From contig LR990050.1 in the NCBI GenBank assembly GCA_905147135.1, forward strand, positions 3,484,501 to 3,548,500: DNA of 64,000 bases. Direction: 5' to 3'. The notes beneath the pieces were generated by a model. It saw nothing but the letters and a program-made list of their open reading frames with translations, had not been told where the DNA came from and made no database searches. The translations under genes were made by a program, and so were the position numbers. Within the stretch, counting starts at the first letter, position 1, and every line of letters begins with the position of its first letter. Source of the DNA: Blastobasis lacticolella. Lineage: Eukaryota > Arthropoda > Insecta > Lepidoptera > Blastobasidae. This document shows, one piece after another, positions 45,602-56,322 of this stretch.

Positions 45602-45990
45602 AGAATGAATGAATGAATAACGCTTTATTGCACAATCAAAAGAATACAATGGCTACTTAAAATTAACAGTAGGAGAAGCAGGCGGCCTTATCGCTTAAAG
45701 CGATTTCTTCCAGGCAACCTTTTTGGGTAGTTAACCGTCGACAGATGCCGATAGAAGCGACTTAGCTTTGTACGATTTAGAGATAGACAATAACCTTTTT
45801 CGAAGGGCTGAGGCCGAATTTCGGGAAATGCGAATCGTATGAACTCGCACAATCGATCACGTCCCTTGGGCCCTATTTTTGAAACCGTTCGAACCAAGGC
45901 GAGCGCTCGCCTTCTAATGCTTGTCTTTTCTATATCTAGGAACTTACCACGAGTGTGAGATAGGTAGCGCATGGAAGCAGTCACGTGGAT
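45602..45990 (-). repeat. Non-LTR-type 3' end with (ATTC)n tail
   Basis: On the minus strand the block CCTGGAAGAAATCGCTTTAA, then GCGATAAGGCCGCCTGCTT, leads to AATAAAGCGTTATTCATTCA and an ATTC repeat. I recognise this as a common lepidopteran LINE/SINE 3' end. A 98-codon minus frame runs through it (45,688-45,984) and matches no protein family known to me. Confidence 0.55.
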
Positions 45991-47211
45991 GCGAAAGATT
46001 TCAAAAAATGGGGCTTCAGGTAGTCAAAGGCGTTCAATTCATACTTTAAGGGACTAAGAACAAAGAAGTGCAAGGCATTTTCGGCAATATATTTTCATAT
46101 ACCTATGTATTCATCATCATTGCGGGTCCCACTGAAAACCAGCGCTTCGGTTCGCACCGAGGCAAAATGCTGAGTGAGGTCCCTCTTACATATGCATTAC
46201 ACCACTAACCGCACCACTTATCTTCTACCATTCTCATCGACACTGTGCTAGCTTTTATTTGCTTCTGCTTTTATGTGCTTTTTTTTGTTAATTTTTATGT
46301 ATGTATGTATGTATGTAGGTACTGTTTCTTTTCTTGTGTTACAAAATGTCATGTTTTCCAAATTTTTGTGTTGTGGTGTTTCTGTTTGTGTAAATAAATA
46401 TTTCTTATTCTTATTCTTATCATCATATCAGGCTTAGAATCTTCACTCCCGAAGATAGGCCTTTCCCCGTGCTTTCCACATTGATCCCTATCACCTTGTA
46501 CCTATATTGTTTATGGCAATAAACTTAAGTAAAACCTCTCTTGAGTGCGAGTGAAGTGTTATCCATATATAAGTGAAGTGTCATGGTACAATTTCAAATA
46601 GAATGTCTTTCCGGACACGTCAATCACGCACGCAAGACAGGCTTTACTTAAGTTTTTATAGTCCATGAACTAATAAAATTAGGCAAAAAGAATTGTAATA
46701 AACTCAACACGAACTCATACAGTTGATTGAACTACTGAACTGTAAATTTGAAAGTCATCACGTATATTCGTCTCCAGACACAAGTCAAGTGATTCTATTA
46801 CGTCAAGTACGAGTATTTAATAGAATACAGAAGCGGTGTCACTTTCAAATTTCACGATCATTCTCTTCGAAAACTCCTACATTTTATTTGTTTACGATTG
46901 TACAAACACTGCGGTCCCATTCAATGGGGTCATACGCAGGTTACACCCGGCGGTTGTAATAAAAGATTTTCCGTATGAAATGAACCGTAAAATAGAATTC
47001 CTTCCAGAGATTAGTCCCTTTTGTGCGTTGCGGGCTGGAGGAAATCGCAAGGAAATTGCTAGCACTCGGCCGCGACGTGAGCCGCCGTTTCCGTCGCCGC
47101 TGGCGCATGTAGGTAGGTGTCGGGCTAATTGGCAGCCATGTGGATCCTGTGCGTGCTGAATACGTGTTATGTCGGTGTAGTTGGAGACGAATACATGTTA
47201 CACTTACCTGA
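45991..47211. other. Anonymous stretch with (ATGT)n at 46,297-46,318
   Basis: A short plus frame near 47,129 (MAAMWILCVLNTCYVG...) looks signal-peptide-like but runs into repeat U1 and SINE-C, so it is not called a gene. Confidence 0.5.
46416..46505 (-). repeat. Retroelement 3'-end-like fragment
   Basis: On the minus strand GGTGATAGGGATCAATGTGG, then AAAGCACGGGGAAAGGCCTA and ATGATGATAAGAATAAGAAT. The block resembles RTE 3' ends with an A-rich tail. Confidence 0.4.
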
Positions 47212-47690
47212 ATATCGGAAAAACTGCGGCATGTCTACAATCATTAACACAGTCCGTAACAGTCCACTGCAGGACTTAGGGCCTCTCCGAAAGGGGAGGT
47301 TATTGCGATAATCTCCACGCTTGGCAGGCGGGTTGGAGATCGCACTGTTTAAATATAACAATGGAAAATGCTGCTGCCCATTTTCCAGACTACGGAGACT
47401 CTTTATCTTTTGCTTCGAAAACATTATTCGCCTTGTACGACACCCATGAGTATAAGGGGTTGGTGCTATTCTACTCTGCCGGACACCACACGGCATGTCT
47501 ACACAATACTCAAATACCGTTGCCTTTGTCTTTGTGTTTCCTTTGGACATGGGATTGTTCATGAGGTCTATTAGAAGTCTCTATAGAGGCGGGTAACGCC
47601 ATAGTTGCGCTGGTCTTGCTGATGTCCATTGGCGTGGACCACATTCCATCCTTTCCGCTCGCCCGCTCTTTCAAGAAAACAAAGTAATAA
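47212..47690. repeat. Repeat U1, second copy, split by SINE-C
   Basis: 47,212-47,239 and 47,492-47,690 together match 13,010-13,230 over their whole length, with scattered substitutions. The SINE-C inside it has a 12-bp TSD. The minus-strand frame is kept open here too, with about ten amino-acid differences by eye. Confidence 0.75.
47240..47491 (-). repeat. SINE-C copy 3 with 12-bp TSD, nested in repeat U1
   Basis: Exactly flanked by GGCATGTCTACA at 47,228-47,239 and 47,492-47,503. It splits repeat U1, whose uninterrupted form is at 13,002-13,230. Confidence 0.88.
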
Positions 47691-48329
47691 TTATCCGAAT
47701 ATAGAAAACGTTATCGAAATCGGTCCATCCGTTCGGGAACTACGACAGCACAGATGAACACACAGATGTGGAAGGCGTGAGAGGAGGGCTATATATATTC
47801 TGTAGTAGACGACCTGCGGCTGAGTTTATGATCTATTGAATATCTATATAACATTAATAGTTTAATTCCACTTTCATTGTAAGTGCTCATAAATAATAAT
47901 TTTATATTCCGAAGAAGTACGTTCGTATTCAACTAACTTCCATTCCATTCGGAACTATGTTTGGCACTATTCTAATGTGCATTCAGCGTATAAACCGCAG
48001 CGTAACTGGCGCATAGCGGAACTGTAACAATGGCCGCGTTGTATTATTTACGAAATACACATAGTACCAATTAAAGTTTTACACAAAAGCGCGTACCAGT
48101 GGACGCTGAATCAGACATTTAGCTTGTCCCATATCCCATAGTTCGCCAGTCGACAATAAACCTTTCCACAACCGTTGGCCACCATTAAAAGTTGGTGGAT
48201 GCAACTTTTCATCCGACGTCATGTAGTAACTGCTATATCGTTAAAGCGGGTGTGAAAAGAGTGTGAGTCGACGACTCATCCCCGACTACACTTTGTTATG
48301 CCATAAAATTTACATTTACGAACGTCCAA
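47691..48329. other. Anonymous stretch
   Basis: 47,700-47,790 contains a common degraded motif (AAATCGGTCCATCCGTTCGG) that is also at 55,200-55,240. No genes. Confidence 0.5.
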
Positions 48330-48449
48330 GGAGTGTCGTTGGCCGAGTGGTTGGTTTAAGTATTCGACTCGAGGGTTTAAAACCCACTGCGGGGATGTAC
48401 CAATGACTCTTTTCTTAGTTATGTACAATTAGTTGAATGCTAACCGATG

Positions 48450-48608
48450 GATTGACATCGCTGAGTCGGATGCGAGAGCCAACGGCTCTTCCGGTCTTCG
48501 GCAACGGAGGATGCCGAAGACCGGGTGAAGTGGAGAAGAATGGGTAGGAAAGCGGACCCTGGCAGAGACCGGGCTAAGCGCTCGGACGATGATGATGATG
48601 ATGATGAA
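48450..48608 (+). mobile_element. RTE 3'-end insertion with 17-bp TSD
   Basis: A 159-bp insert is flanked by TTGAATGCTAACCGATG at 48,433-48,449 and 48,609-48,625. On the plus strand it carries GATGCCGAAGACCGGGTGAA, GTGGAGAAGAATGGGTAGGA and AAGCGGACCCTGGCAGAG, then a (GATGAT)n tail. The same block occurs at 37,665-37,745. Confidence 0.88.
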
Positions 48609-48701
48609 TTGAATGCTAACCGATGATTTTACAGTGAGGGAAAACATGGTGATCAAACCTGCATATTCAGGCGACTGAATGTGTAACCATGATCCAACCT
48701 G

Positions 48702-48952
48702 TAGCCGTATTCACAATGGCTCGGAAATCGGATTCGGATACGGAATCGACAAAGGACCTCGCAAAAGTTCTTAGGAAAATGTGGTTTCAGTTAATTTTGA
48801 TGAAATTTTCATATGTTATAGAGAGTAGAGTTTCCGTGGAATCTATCGGGATTCTGAATAACAGTTTTCGAATCGATCGACACGGATTCGCAGCTCACGA
48901 ATTTCGTGTCGAATCGTTCGGAAACGGTTTCGAATCATTGTGAATACGGCTA
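48702..48952. mobile_element. 251-bp MITE with 17-bp perfect TIRs and CTG TSD
   Basis: Termini TAGCCGTATTCACAATG (48,702-48,718) and its exact inverse complement (48,936-48,952) are flanked by CTG on both sides (48,699-48,701; 48,953-48,955). The empty SINE site reads CCTGGTC. A 3-bp TSD is the size made by PIF/Harbinger transposases. No coding capacity. Confidence 0.85.
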
Positions 48953-49504
48953 CTGGTCAGGTTCGCCTGGTAGCAGGGTCACGGAGGACAGATGGCAGCT
49001 CCACTATAAGTATCTGATCATAGTCATGGCGAACCCCGGCTCTCGTGCACGAGTCATTAACGCCAAGATGCCGAACTTCCAAGAAGTGAACTCATATTTA
49101 CTTTCGTTTCCTTACTTTGATTTCTACGAGTCAAAAAGGTTCAATGACTTAGCGTTACAGCAAATATTTGCCATCTAATCAGACGTGTAACTATATTTGG
49201 CGAAGATAAAAATGATTAGATAGGTGCATTTTATCTCTTGCGAAGTGTTCGTGACCATTAACGTGAATGTTAATGTTAATGTTTGATATTTATTAAGACG
49301 TTGTTGATGTTATGTTTTTTTCGTTAAATTAACTATATCGTCAACACACTCTGATGTAGCTTCCCCTTAATATAGCGCATGAATCCTGCTTAGATTATTT
49401 ATAGTTTTGCTAATGGGATAAGTATCTTATTTATAGACATATGTCTACATATGTACCTAACGAATAATACTGCAAAACTAGTATAACATTTTATGAATGT
49501 GTTC

Positions 49505-49660
49505 TTGCTTTCCCTCATCGTAAGAGCATCAGTTAGTGTTGAACTAATGTACCTCTGTAACTTAGAAAAGAGGCATTGGTACATGGCGGCAATGGGATTC
49601 GAACCCGGGACCTCTCGATTACGAGTCGGCCTCCTTAAACATTAGGCCACCGACCTATCT
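49505..49660 (-). repeat. SINE-B head half
   Basis: Minus copy with GTACATGGCGGCAATGGGAT, TCGAACCCGGGACCTCTCG and GGCCACCGACCTATC. It ends at CCCTCATCGTAAGAGCATCA, so the 3' half is missing. Confidence 0.75.
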
Positions 49661-50149
49661 AAACCTCTAGAATAACTTTTTATATTGCGAAAAAAAAAGA
49701 GAAAAACATTTTAAGTGTAACTTTTAAGTGTCAACTTATAGAGCTATAGGTACAGCTCTAAGTACCTACACTAAGTAAAGCCATAAGTACGAGACTTTTC
49801 CTTGACTTGATCCACCTCCGCATATTACAAGGGTATGCCACTGTAGCAAAGTATCCACTAGAATAGAAGGTAGTAGCTAAAATGTCCTCTCTACCGCTAC
49901 GTCCACCAATCAACATGTCTATTCGATCAATGGCCACTCCACCAATGGGCTCAATGTACAAAACCCCATCTGGGAACGAAACGTAAAGCACCAGCATAGA
50001 GTGTCAAACTTCCAAGAGCGTTGGTCAATACAAAAGATATTTAAATTGTCGAGGTGAGACTATTGTAACCAAAGAAATTGGACATAGATGCAAAGCAGGA
50101 GTCGCAATCAATATTTTGTTCCTTTTTTTAATGGTGCATTATATATACA

Positions 50150-50275
50150 AGTATGTATTTAAAAGTATTTAAGTAGTTTATCAGATATCTAGCACTCATA
50201 GTACAAGCTTTGCTTAGTTTGGGGCTAGATGGCGCTGTGTGAATTTGTCCACGAATATTTATTTATTTATTTAAC
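50150..50275 (+). repeat. SINE-A 3' part
   Basis: From AAGTATGTATTTAAAAGTAT through GGGGCTAGATGGCGCTGTGT to (TTTA)n. The head is missing. It lies about 560 bases past the PGRMC/MSBP stop codon in the direction of transcription. Confidence 0.8.
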
Positions 50276-50837
50276 GTGTCCAAAAAGGACGGCTACAAGT
50301 TGTCAAATAGCCACTACTATTGTCAAATTTGGTGGCCTTGATCATCCCAATACTAGCTTTTTGAATGACATTGAGTTTTTGTATAGAGTTGTGACAGATT
50401 GGCAGTGCACATTCTCTATAGGTCGAGGCTTCATCTATGCTCCACGTCCAATATCTTAAAGTGAAATTTAATCGGACTACGAACGGGACATGTGCCTAAT
50501 ACAAACACCGCTATGGATGGAGTGAATGCCCCCAGTGTTTCTGCGGTACCCCATTCATAGATGTGGCACATACTATCAAAGTTTCATAACACATGTTACT
50601 CTGGCCCACCGGAGGAGTTAATCATGCTAGACGAAGCAATAGAACGGCTGACTTCGTTATTGTTTTTTGTGTATTTAGCATAAAAAGACGAATAAATAAA
50701 TAGGAATATCATACACCGTATTTCGGCCTATGCCTACTTGAATGAAACACATCGTGTAACCTTATACAAAAATGTATTTAAAATTATTCCGAACCCCACT
50801 TACTAAATGCTAATAACAATTAAACTTTGGCATTAGT

Positions 50838-50929
50838 CTACTGTGACTTCTTTTCCTCTGTTTCTTCATTGCTGTAGTCAGTAGGCGTCTCTCCGGGCTT
50901 CAATAGCTTTCCCACGATGTCGTACTTTT
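50838..50929 (-). CDS. PGRMC1: PGRMC/MSBP-like protein, terminal coding exon 3
   Basis: This 92-base exon follows the acceptor TTTCCAG at 50,930-50,936, completes Glu147 and runs to a TAG stop at 50,838-50,840. It encodes KYDIVGKLLKPGETPTDYSN and then an acidic/basic tail ending in KKSQ. Lys148 and Tyr149 match the remaining haem contacts of human PGRMC1 (Lys163, Tyr164), and VGKLLKxGExPTxYS is a conserved MAPR C-terminal block. It is too short to stand out as an open frame and was found by searching the minus strand downstream of exon 2. The three exons total 531 bases, giving 176 codons and a stop. No convincing minus-strand poly(A) signal was identified just downstream, so the 3' UTR end is unknown. 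Confidence 0.9.
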
Positions 50930-51186
50930 CTGGAAATTAAAGCAATTATAAGCTTTAGTAAGATGAAAATTAAGTTCCTAAAGCTGAAATAACTAACGTA
51001 CTTGACAGTGTGACCTTGTTTCTTTAGCAACATATTTTATGAATACTCTATGTTTCGAATTGAAAGAAGATAAGCATAAATTAAATATAATGTTTGCATA
51101 AATTAACTCTATACGCCTACGGATACTATTCCTACTGCCCTGGCGTTCCGAATGAGGAAGGAGGCCCGACAACTATACAAATTGGT

Positions 51187-51590
51187 CAGGGCTTCGATTC
51201 TGGTACGGAAATTGTCTCAGTTGCAGTAACATTACAATTGCATCGCATGTCAAACGTGTGATTGTTATTCAAATGACAGATGTTAAGTTGCAACTTTCTT
51301 GAGTTAGAACTTTTCCACAATTCGTTTTCTGGTACTTTAGCTGCATTATGGTTTTATATGGCTGTTGGCACTCCAATAAATAAATACATTACTAAGTTGC
51401 ATCTTTCTTAGTTGTCAAACTGCCTTTAATTCTGTCAACGAAAACGTGTCAAAGTTCGAACAATTATTTAACTGCAATTTAACTGGGATGATGCTGGGCC
51501 TGACTCGATACCTCGACGTAGTTATAGTAACATCACAGTTACATTGCAATATAATAACAACTGCATTGCACACCAGAATCGGTACCCAGG
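51187..51590. mobile_element. 404-bp inverted-repeat element (MITE-like), copy 2
   Basis: Inverted relative to 35,095-35,511 and located in intron 2 of the PGRMC/MSBP gene. It has the same terminal motifs (CAGGGCTTCGATTCTGGT to ACCAGAATCGGTACCCAGG). No TSD was resolved for either copy. Confidence 0.7.
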
Positions 51591-52210
51591 GAGGGTTTGG
51601 AACGTAGGTAACATCACTCAATCCTATTTTTATAAAAGTGGAATAATATGAAGCGGCAGTAATCAAATTCCTTAATAAATAAATAAAAAGTTTCAAAATA
51701 AAATTTTTTGTTATACTACGATGAAAATAATGAAAAATGGTAACTTTGGAAGCAATTTTAAACATATGAAGCAGGGTTTTGGGCAGATTAGACAGATATA
51801 TGCCGTTTCTGTGTGTTTCTTTGCTTTAGGTTTAGTTTAAATCCAACAAAGCTTTGACTTCTTTTCCGCACGACAATTGGCGCGGAATGTTGAACCGCGA
51901 GACGTGCCTCATAGCACTGTTCTCCAATTTATTACATCGCGTCATATACAGGTGTCCTTACGCTCTGGACAAAGCCGAATACTACTATTGGAGTAGGGTA
52001 TTTACAACAAAACTGCAAAGTATCATAACAATCGGTCCAGTATTTACTGAAAAATCAACGATTTTAAATTTATCACTTTGGAGCAGCCTGTATGTAATTG
52101 CATGGTCTATAAAGAGTACGAAGTACCCAAAACATTGCAAACTTTTTTGAATTGGATTAGAACTCCACGCCAGACGACAGATTACATTAAATAAAAGAAA
52201 TACTTATAAT

Positions 52211-52415
52211 CTGTCCAGACTGACTTGTCTTATTTGGTTAAGGAAATTATGTATTCAAATGGATAATGTGCAGCAGTATTCGTTGGAATTTACATTCTAT
52301 GTGTTTCTTGTATAATTCAAGACTTCTATTCACAATGTATGTAGCTTGATCGATACGGCAAGTCATGATTTTGGGCATTTTTTGTTCACCAAATAAGACA
52401 AGACAGTTTAAACAG
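52211..52415. mobile_element. 205-bp MITE candidate in intron 2
   Basis: Terminal 28-base inverted repeats (CTGTCCAGACTGACTTGTCT... at 52,211-52,238, partner at 52,388-52,415) share a perfect 15-base core CTTGTCTTATTTGGT. ATAAT/ATCAT flank it, so a TSD is uncertain. Confidence 0.55.
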
Positions 52416-52707
52416 ATCATAGGTATTGTGATTTGAGGTATGACATAACGAAACTCGTTTCTCATGTGTCATGTCATGGTTGTCAATAATTAATTCTAAT
52501 TCGTGTTGTCGTTATACAGTATTTTGTATTTGTTGCCGATTAAGCTACAATTAAATATTTAAGAAAAAACTGATTTTTTATTTTTTGGCTATTTATTGAA
52601 AGAGCTATTTTACAACACTGCTGAGTAGCAGTCAGGTTTCATTATTTGTCCATAGGCTAAGATTCACAGTTTCTTATTACGCCATCTCAATTATCATATT
52701 ATCTTCA

Positions 52708-52800
52708 TCATCATCAATGGCCCATAACAGTCCACCAGTGGACTTGAGCCTCTTTCCAGTGGAGGGCATTGCAGGCGGGTTGGAAATCGATGTGTTGATA
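52708..52800 (-). repeat. SINE-C-like 3' fragment in intron 2
   Basis: TCATCATCATCAATGGCCCA, then TAACAGTCCACCAGTGGACT and GCAGGCGGGTTGGAAATCG. It is diverged and truncated. Confidence 0.6.
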
Positions 52801-52857
52801 ATACGAGTACAAAACAAAAATTCGGCTGTTCATTCACTGGTTTACAGAAGTAACAGA

Positions 52858-53180
52858 AGTCTACCTCAACGGTAACGGGTCGTACTCGTAAGCGATATCT
52901 ACATCTACCTAGTTCGACCCTAGTGCCGCCTAATACCAAAGGTTTTTCAGAGTTATATAGGTACATTAGTTGAACACCAACCGATGCTTTTACGGCCCGG
53001 GAAACATTGTAATGAAACCTGAACATTCAGGCAACTGAATGTGCAACCATGAATTCGTATTTGTATTTGCATGATCCAATCTGGTCTGGTTCCTTTTGAA
53101 ACCTAATCGGCCAAATCCTGGATCTGATAAAGGTGGACCACGAACCCTCGACGAACGGTATATTGACACCAAGATGATTC
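52858..53180 (+). repeat. SINE-B, diverged, in intron 2
   Basis: CGGGTCGTACTCGTAAGCGA, GAAACCTGAACATTCAGGCA, GGTTCCTTTTGAAACC and TTGACACCAAGATGATT appear in SINE-B order. Confidence 0.7.
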
Positions 53181-53206
53181 TTATAATTTTTCTTTCTCCA
53201 ATTTAC

Positions 53207-53359
53207 CTCTGAACTGCTCCTCCCACTCCTTGGCGCCGGATACCTCGTCAGCCGTGAGATCGCTGCAGTCGTCGTATTCGTTCTTGTCAGAAGCAGCCAC
53301 CTGTCCCGTGCCGAGTCCACGCGTCGCGTCCCGCCCCGCGAACGCTGAGTATGGCCCAC
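53207..53359 (-). CDS. PGRMC1: PGRMC/MSBP-like protein, coding exon 2 (haem-domain core)
   Basis: This 153-base exon completes codon 96, encodes residues 97-146 and gives the first base of codon 147. It reads GPYSAFAGRDATRGLGTG, then KNEYDDCSDLTADE and KEWEEQFR. Tyr99 in GPY corresponds to the axial haem ligand Tyr113 of human PGRMC1. AGRDATRG and YDDxSDLT are strongly conserved MAPR blocks. The acceptor is a pyrimidine-rich tract ending in CCAG|GTGGG and the donor is AGAG|GTAAAT. Phase matches both neighbours exactly, which is strong evidence for the gene model. A SINE-A fragment begins about 20 bases upstream of the acceptor, in intron 1. Confidence 0.94.
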
Positions 53360-53378
53360 CTGGAAACGGAGAGAAGAA

Positions 53379-53482
53379 ATAAATAAATAAATAATCGTGG
53401 ACAAATTCACACAGCGCCATCTAGCCCCAAACTAAGCTAAGCTTATTCTGATGGTGCTATCTTACTTATATACTACTTATAT
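53379..53482 (-). repeat. SINE-A 3' part near exon 2
   Basis: It reads AATCGTGGACAAATTCACAC, then AGCGCCATCTAGCCCCAAAC. The minus-oriented head is missing. It lies in intron 1 just upstream of the exon 2 acceptor. Confidence 0.8.
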
Positions 53483-54299
53483 ATTACAATGCTGCAATTA
53501 GCAATGCTGTACTTCCTTACATAGTACAAAATAAATCGCTTTGCGCGGCTGTCCGTCTGTATATCCGCTTGCTCCTTCTAAACCACGAAACGGATTTTGA
53601 TGCGGTTTTCACTATCGTTTAGATAATTTCTTCCGGAAGGTTTTCATGTATAAATACTTGCACAATATTATAGAAAATCCCCCAGAACAGCCGTACGAAG
53701 CCGTGGCGAGTTGCTAAGGACACAACAGTCCATGTGGTCTTAGAATTTTAGGACCACAGGGGTAACACCTCATAGGAAACAGCTTGCCTCTGTAAACAGC
53801 CAAGGCATATACTTTTGGAGGGAACTGCGGATGGCAAAATTAGCATGCTTTAGTCACAAAAACTTACAGTACAAGTGCTAAAAAGTTAAATCTGCCAGCC
53901 TTTTTTAAGGTTTGCATTAACCTAACCTAACAGACGGCATAATTTGAGTAATGTGGTTCAAAATAGAGTAGATAGGGTTCGTACACACACTGTTATCTTA
54001 AGTCACATCTCATTGTTTATGTAAAAATGATAAACAATTTTGCGAAATGTGCAATTTCATCATGATTCTATTCTAGATAGTATCGGGAGATGGAGTCAGT
54101 GTTTATGAATAGTCATTCTTGCGTGACTCTGCCTGGCTATCATGTTAGTGGCGAAATATTCCGAGATTGAGCCCCTCCACGGCTCTAGAAGTAGAGTGTT
54201 TTGCCAAAATATGCTTGGCAGGCCAGTTAGAGTTCGCAATTCATAATATGGACAACAGAAAACGCTGAGCTGGCACTGCCGATTTTCTAGTCTAGTGAA

Positions 54300-54600
54300 G
54301 TCCTATGCTAACCATGATCGTGGTCAGGTTCCCATGTTAAAAGGATCACTGAGGTCAGATGGCAGTCGCTCCGCTGTAATTGCCTGGATCTGCCGAATCC
54401 TGGATCATGGTCAAGCACAAGCGCGAGAACACAGCTGTAGGCCTATCACAAGTTGCTCTCGCGCGCGAAAGCGCGACATATGTATTGCTATCTCTTTCGT
54501 CTTAGTATTGAGAGAAAGAGACAAACGCTCTATCGCGGCGCGAGCTTTGTCGCGGTTACACTTGTGCTAGGGCCACTGGGATATTAACACCAAGAGGTCG
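54300..54600 (+). repeat. SINE-B interrupted by repeat G
   Basis: TGGTCAGGTTCCCATGTTAA, GGTCAGATGGCAGTCGCTCC and CCTGGATCATGGTCAAG lie on the left. GGCCACTGGGATATTAACAC CAAGA lies on the right of the GC-rich insert. Confidence 0.7.
54452..54555. repeat. GC-rich short repeat G, copy in a SINE-B
   Basis: It begins GTTGCTCTCGCGCGCGAAAG and ends TCGCGGCGCGAGCTTTGTCG. The CTCGCGC/GCGCGAG ends are inverted. It lies within a SINE-B copy (54,300-54,600), replacing part of its 3' region. CACAAG motifs surround it. Confidence 0.6.
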
Positions 54601-56029
54601 AAAGAACTTCAAACAAATGATGGAGGTCCTAGCTGGTAAAATTACAGTCTCAGCTTCACAATTCACAAACCGCGAGAATATTACCTACTGAAGTACCAAA
54701 TGTATATGATGACATGCACGGGTTGTTTGTTGGGGCTTTATGGTTATGTGTACCGTGTAGGTTGATACGTCTGGTATGAAAATAAAGCCCGATCACGACG
54801 CGCTTATAGGCAGCGGATATTTCATTTTACTCACATAACCTAACCAATAGAAAAAGTCGGATAACCCCGGACCTAGTTCGGTTAAAGCTTTTTATTGTCA
54901 TAAAAGACAAAGAACATAATCACTTAACAAGAGAACTATTACTTAACATTATAGGAAAAATAATTATTCGTCCATCGAAGCAGAAAAGTACATAAGTTAC
55001 GTTGCAAAATAACAATGTTTACATTGGTACTTAATAGTATAGTGAGGTACACACAAGGTAAATTAATGTAGATAGAAGGAGAATCGACAAGTTTACAAAT
55101 ATTTTCTAAATTACTGCACCAATTTTAATGAAACACAGCAGCTGTGTAGCAGTAATTTACTGCTAAAAACCATCTCTCAAACGTGGCTTTCAAATAGAGA
55201 AAACTACATCCAAATCGATGCATCCCTTCGGGAACTACGATCCCACAGACAGACTACCTGCACAGATACATAGAGCCACATATACAAAGACACACGTAAA
55301 TTTTATAACACCCCTTTTTTCGCCGGGTATTAAAATTAAATTGCATATTTTTTAAATACACATAGTAAGCAAAGCAGTGTACCTATAATACTTTTGAATA
55401 GTGAAGTGTTTTGGTGAGCGTTACGAACGAGATATTAAATTAATTTTATAAGTTATTTTCTCATGTAAGTGATGATATATCTTTTAAGAGAATAAATATG
55501 TTTAAACCTAAGGTTATATAGCTATACTAGTTTTGCGTTACGTCTATTGTTGACTGAAGGGCAAGAGATTCACAGTAATTATCAGAGCAGAAACCGTGAC
55601 ATCCCAGTTTCTCAAAGTCACGTAACCAGTCTATTGTTCAATTCGCTCGTAATTACAGGGTGAATATGTTTGTATGTTACCATTATGTTTGAAACTAACT
55701 GACGACAGTGTAGGTAGCTACTGTAGCTCCATTTCCCTACGTTTACACATCTATTTGATCTCCTGTGTAGTAATAAAGGTGGTAATACAGTATAGCAAAA
55801 CATAAATAAATACTTTTTCGCACTTATAAAAAACTAGAGACCATCCCCGGCTTCGCATGGTATTTCTCGGCTTACTATAGTATGCATGTAAACCTTCTGG
55901 AAGAAACTCCCTAACTGATGGTGAAAACCGTATCAAAATCCGCTGCGTTGTTTAGGAGGAGTTAGCAGAAATACAGACAGACAGACGCGGACAGCGACTT
56001 CAATTTACGATGATAAATATGATGACCTG

Positions 56030-56165
56030 CTGAGAGGTTTAGTGGTTTGCCACGAAAGAGGCCCCACGTTTTATTCCCTGCCGGAAAAAATTTAAATGAT
56101 GCATATTATTTCCTGTTACGGGTGGCTGTTTGTAATAAGTATGTATTTAAAAGCCTGTAATCTGA
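56030..56165 (+). repeat. SINE-A, diverged
   Basis: Head CTGCTGAGAGGTTTAGTGGT and body AATTTAAATGATGCATATTA, then TTTCCTGTTACGGGTGGCTG. The tail is lost. Confidence 0.65.
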
Positions 56166-56322
56166 TAAACCACAAACATAGATATTGGTTTAGGATTACG
56201 TCTACAAAATTTGATTGGCTTCGATAGCGTAATATTAAAATATTATCAAACTGCTTTTGTATGTCACGCGCTCAGAAAACATTCGCCGGAATAGATTATA
56301 TCGAGCGTCCACGATTTTGATG

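Larger units (their letters stand above)
48330..49072 (+). repeat. SINE-B host copy split by two insertions
   Basis: The SINE is in three pieces: 48,330-48,449 (head GAGTGTCGTTGGCCGAGTGG), 48,609-48,701 (middle) and 48,953-49,072 (CTGGTCAGGTTCGCCTGGTA to ATTAACGCCAAGATG). An RTE 3' end and a MITE separate them. Removing both restores a continuous SINE-B in the expected order. Confidence 0.85.
49073..50837. other. 3' flank of the PGRMC/MSBP gene, mostly anonymous
   Basis: Holds SINE-B and SINE-A pieces and the gene's unannotated 3' UTR (immediately below 50,838). A 79-codon minus frame at 49,758-49,997 (VSFPDGVLYIEPIGGVAIDR...) is unrecognised. Confidence 0.5.
50930..53206 (-). other. Intron 2 of the PGRMC/MSBP gene (2.28 kb)
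   Basis: The intron runs from donor GTAAAT (at 53,206) to acceptor TTTCCAG (at 50,930). It holds a roughly 404-bp inverted-repeat element (51,187-51,590), a 205-bp MITE candidate (52,211-52,415), a SINE-C-like fragment (52,708-52,800) and a SINE-B copy (52,858-53,180). The remainder is AT-rich with no supported coding content. Confidence 0.85.

Noticed and set aside
47129..47311. Signal-peptide-like frame MAAMWILCVLNTCYVG
   Set aside because: It continues into repeat U1 and SINE-C, and no second exon was found.
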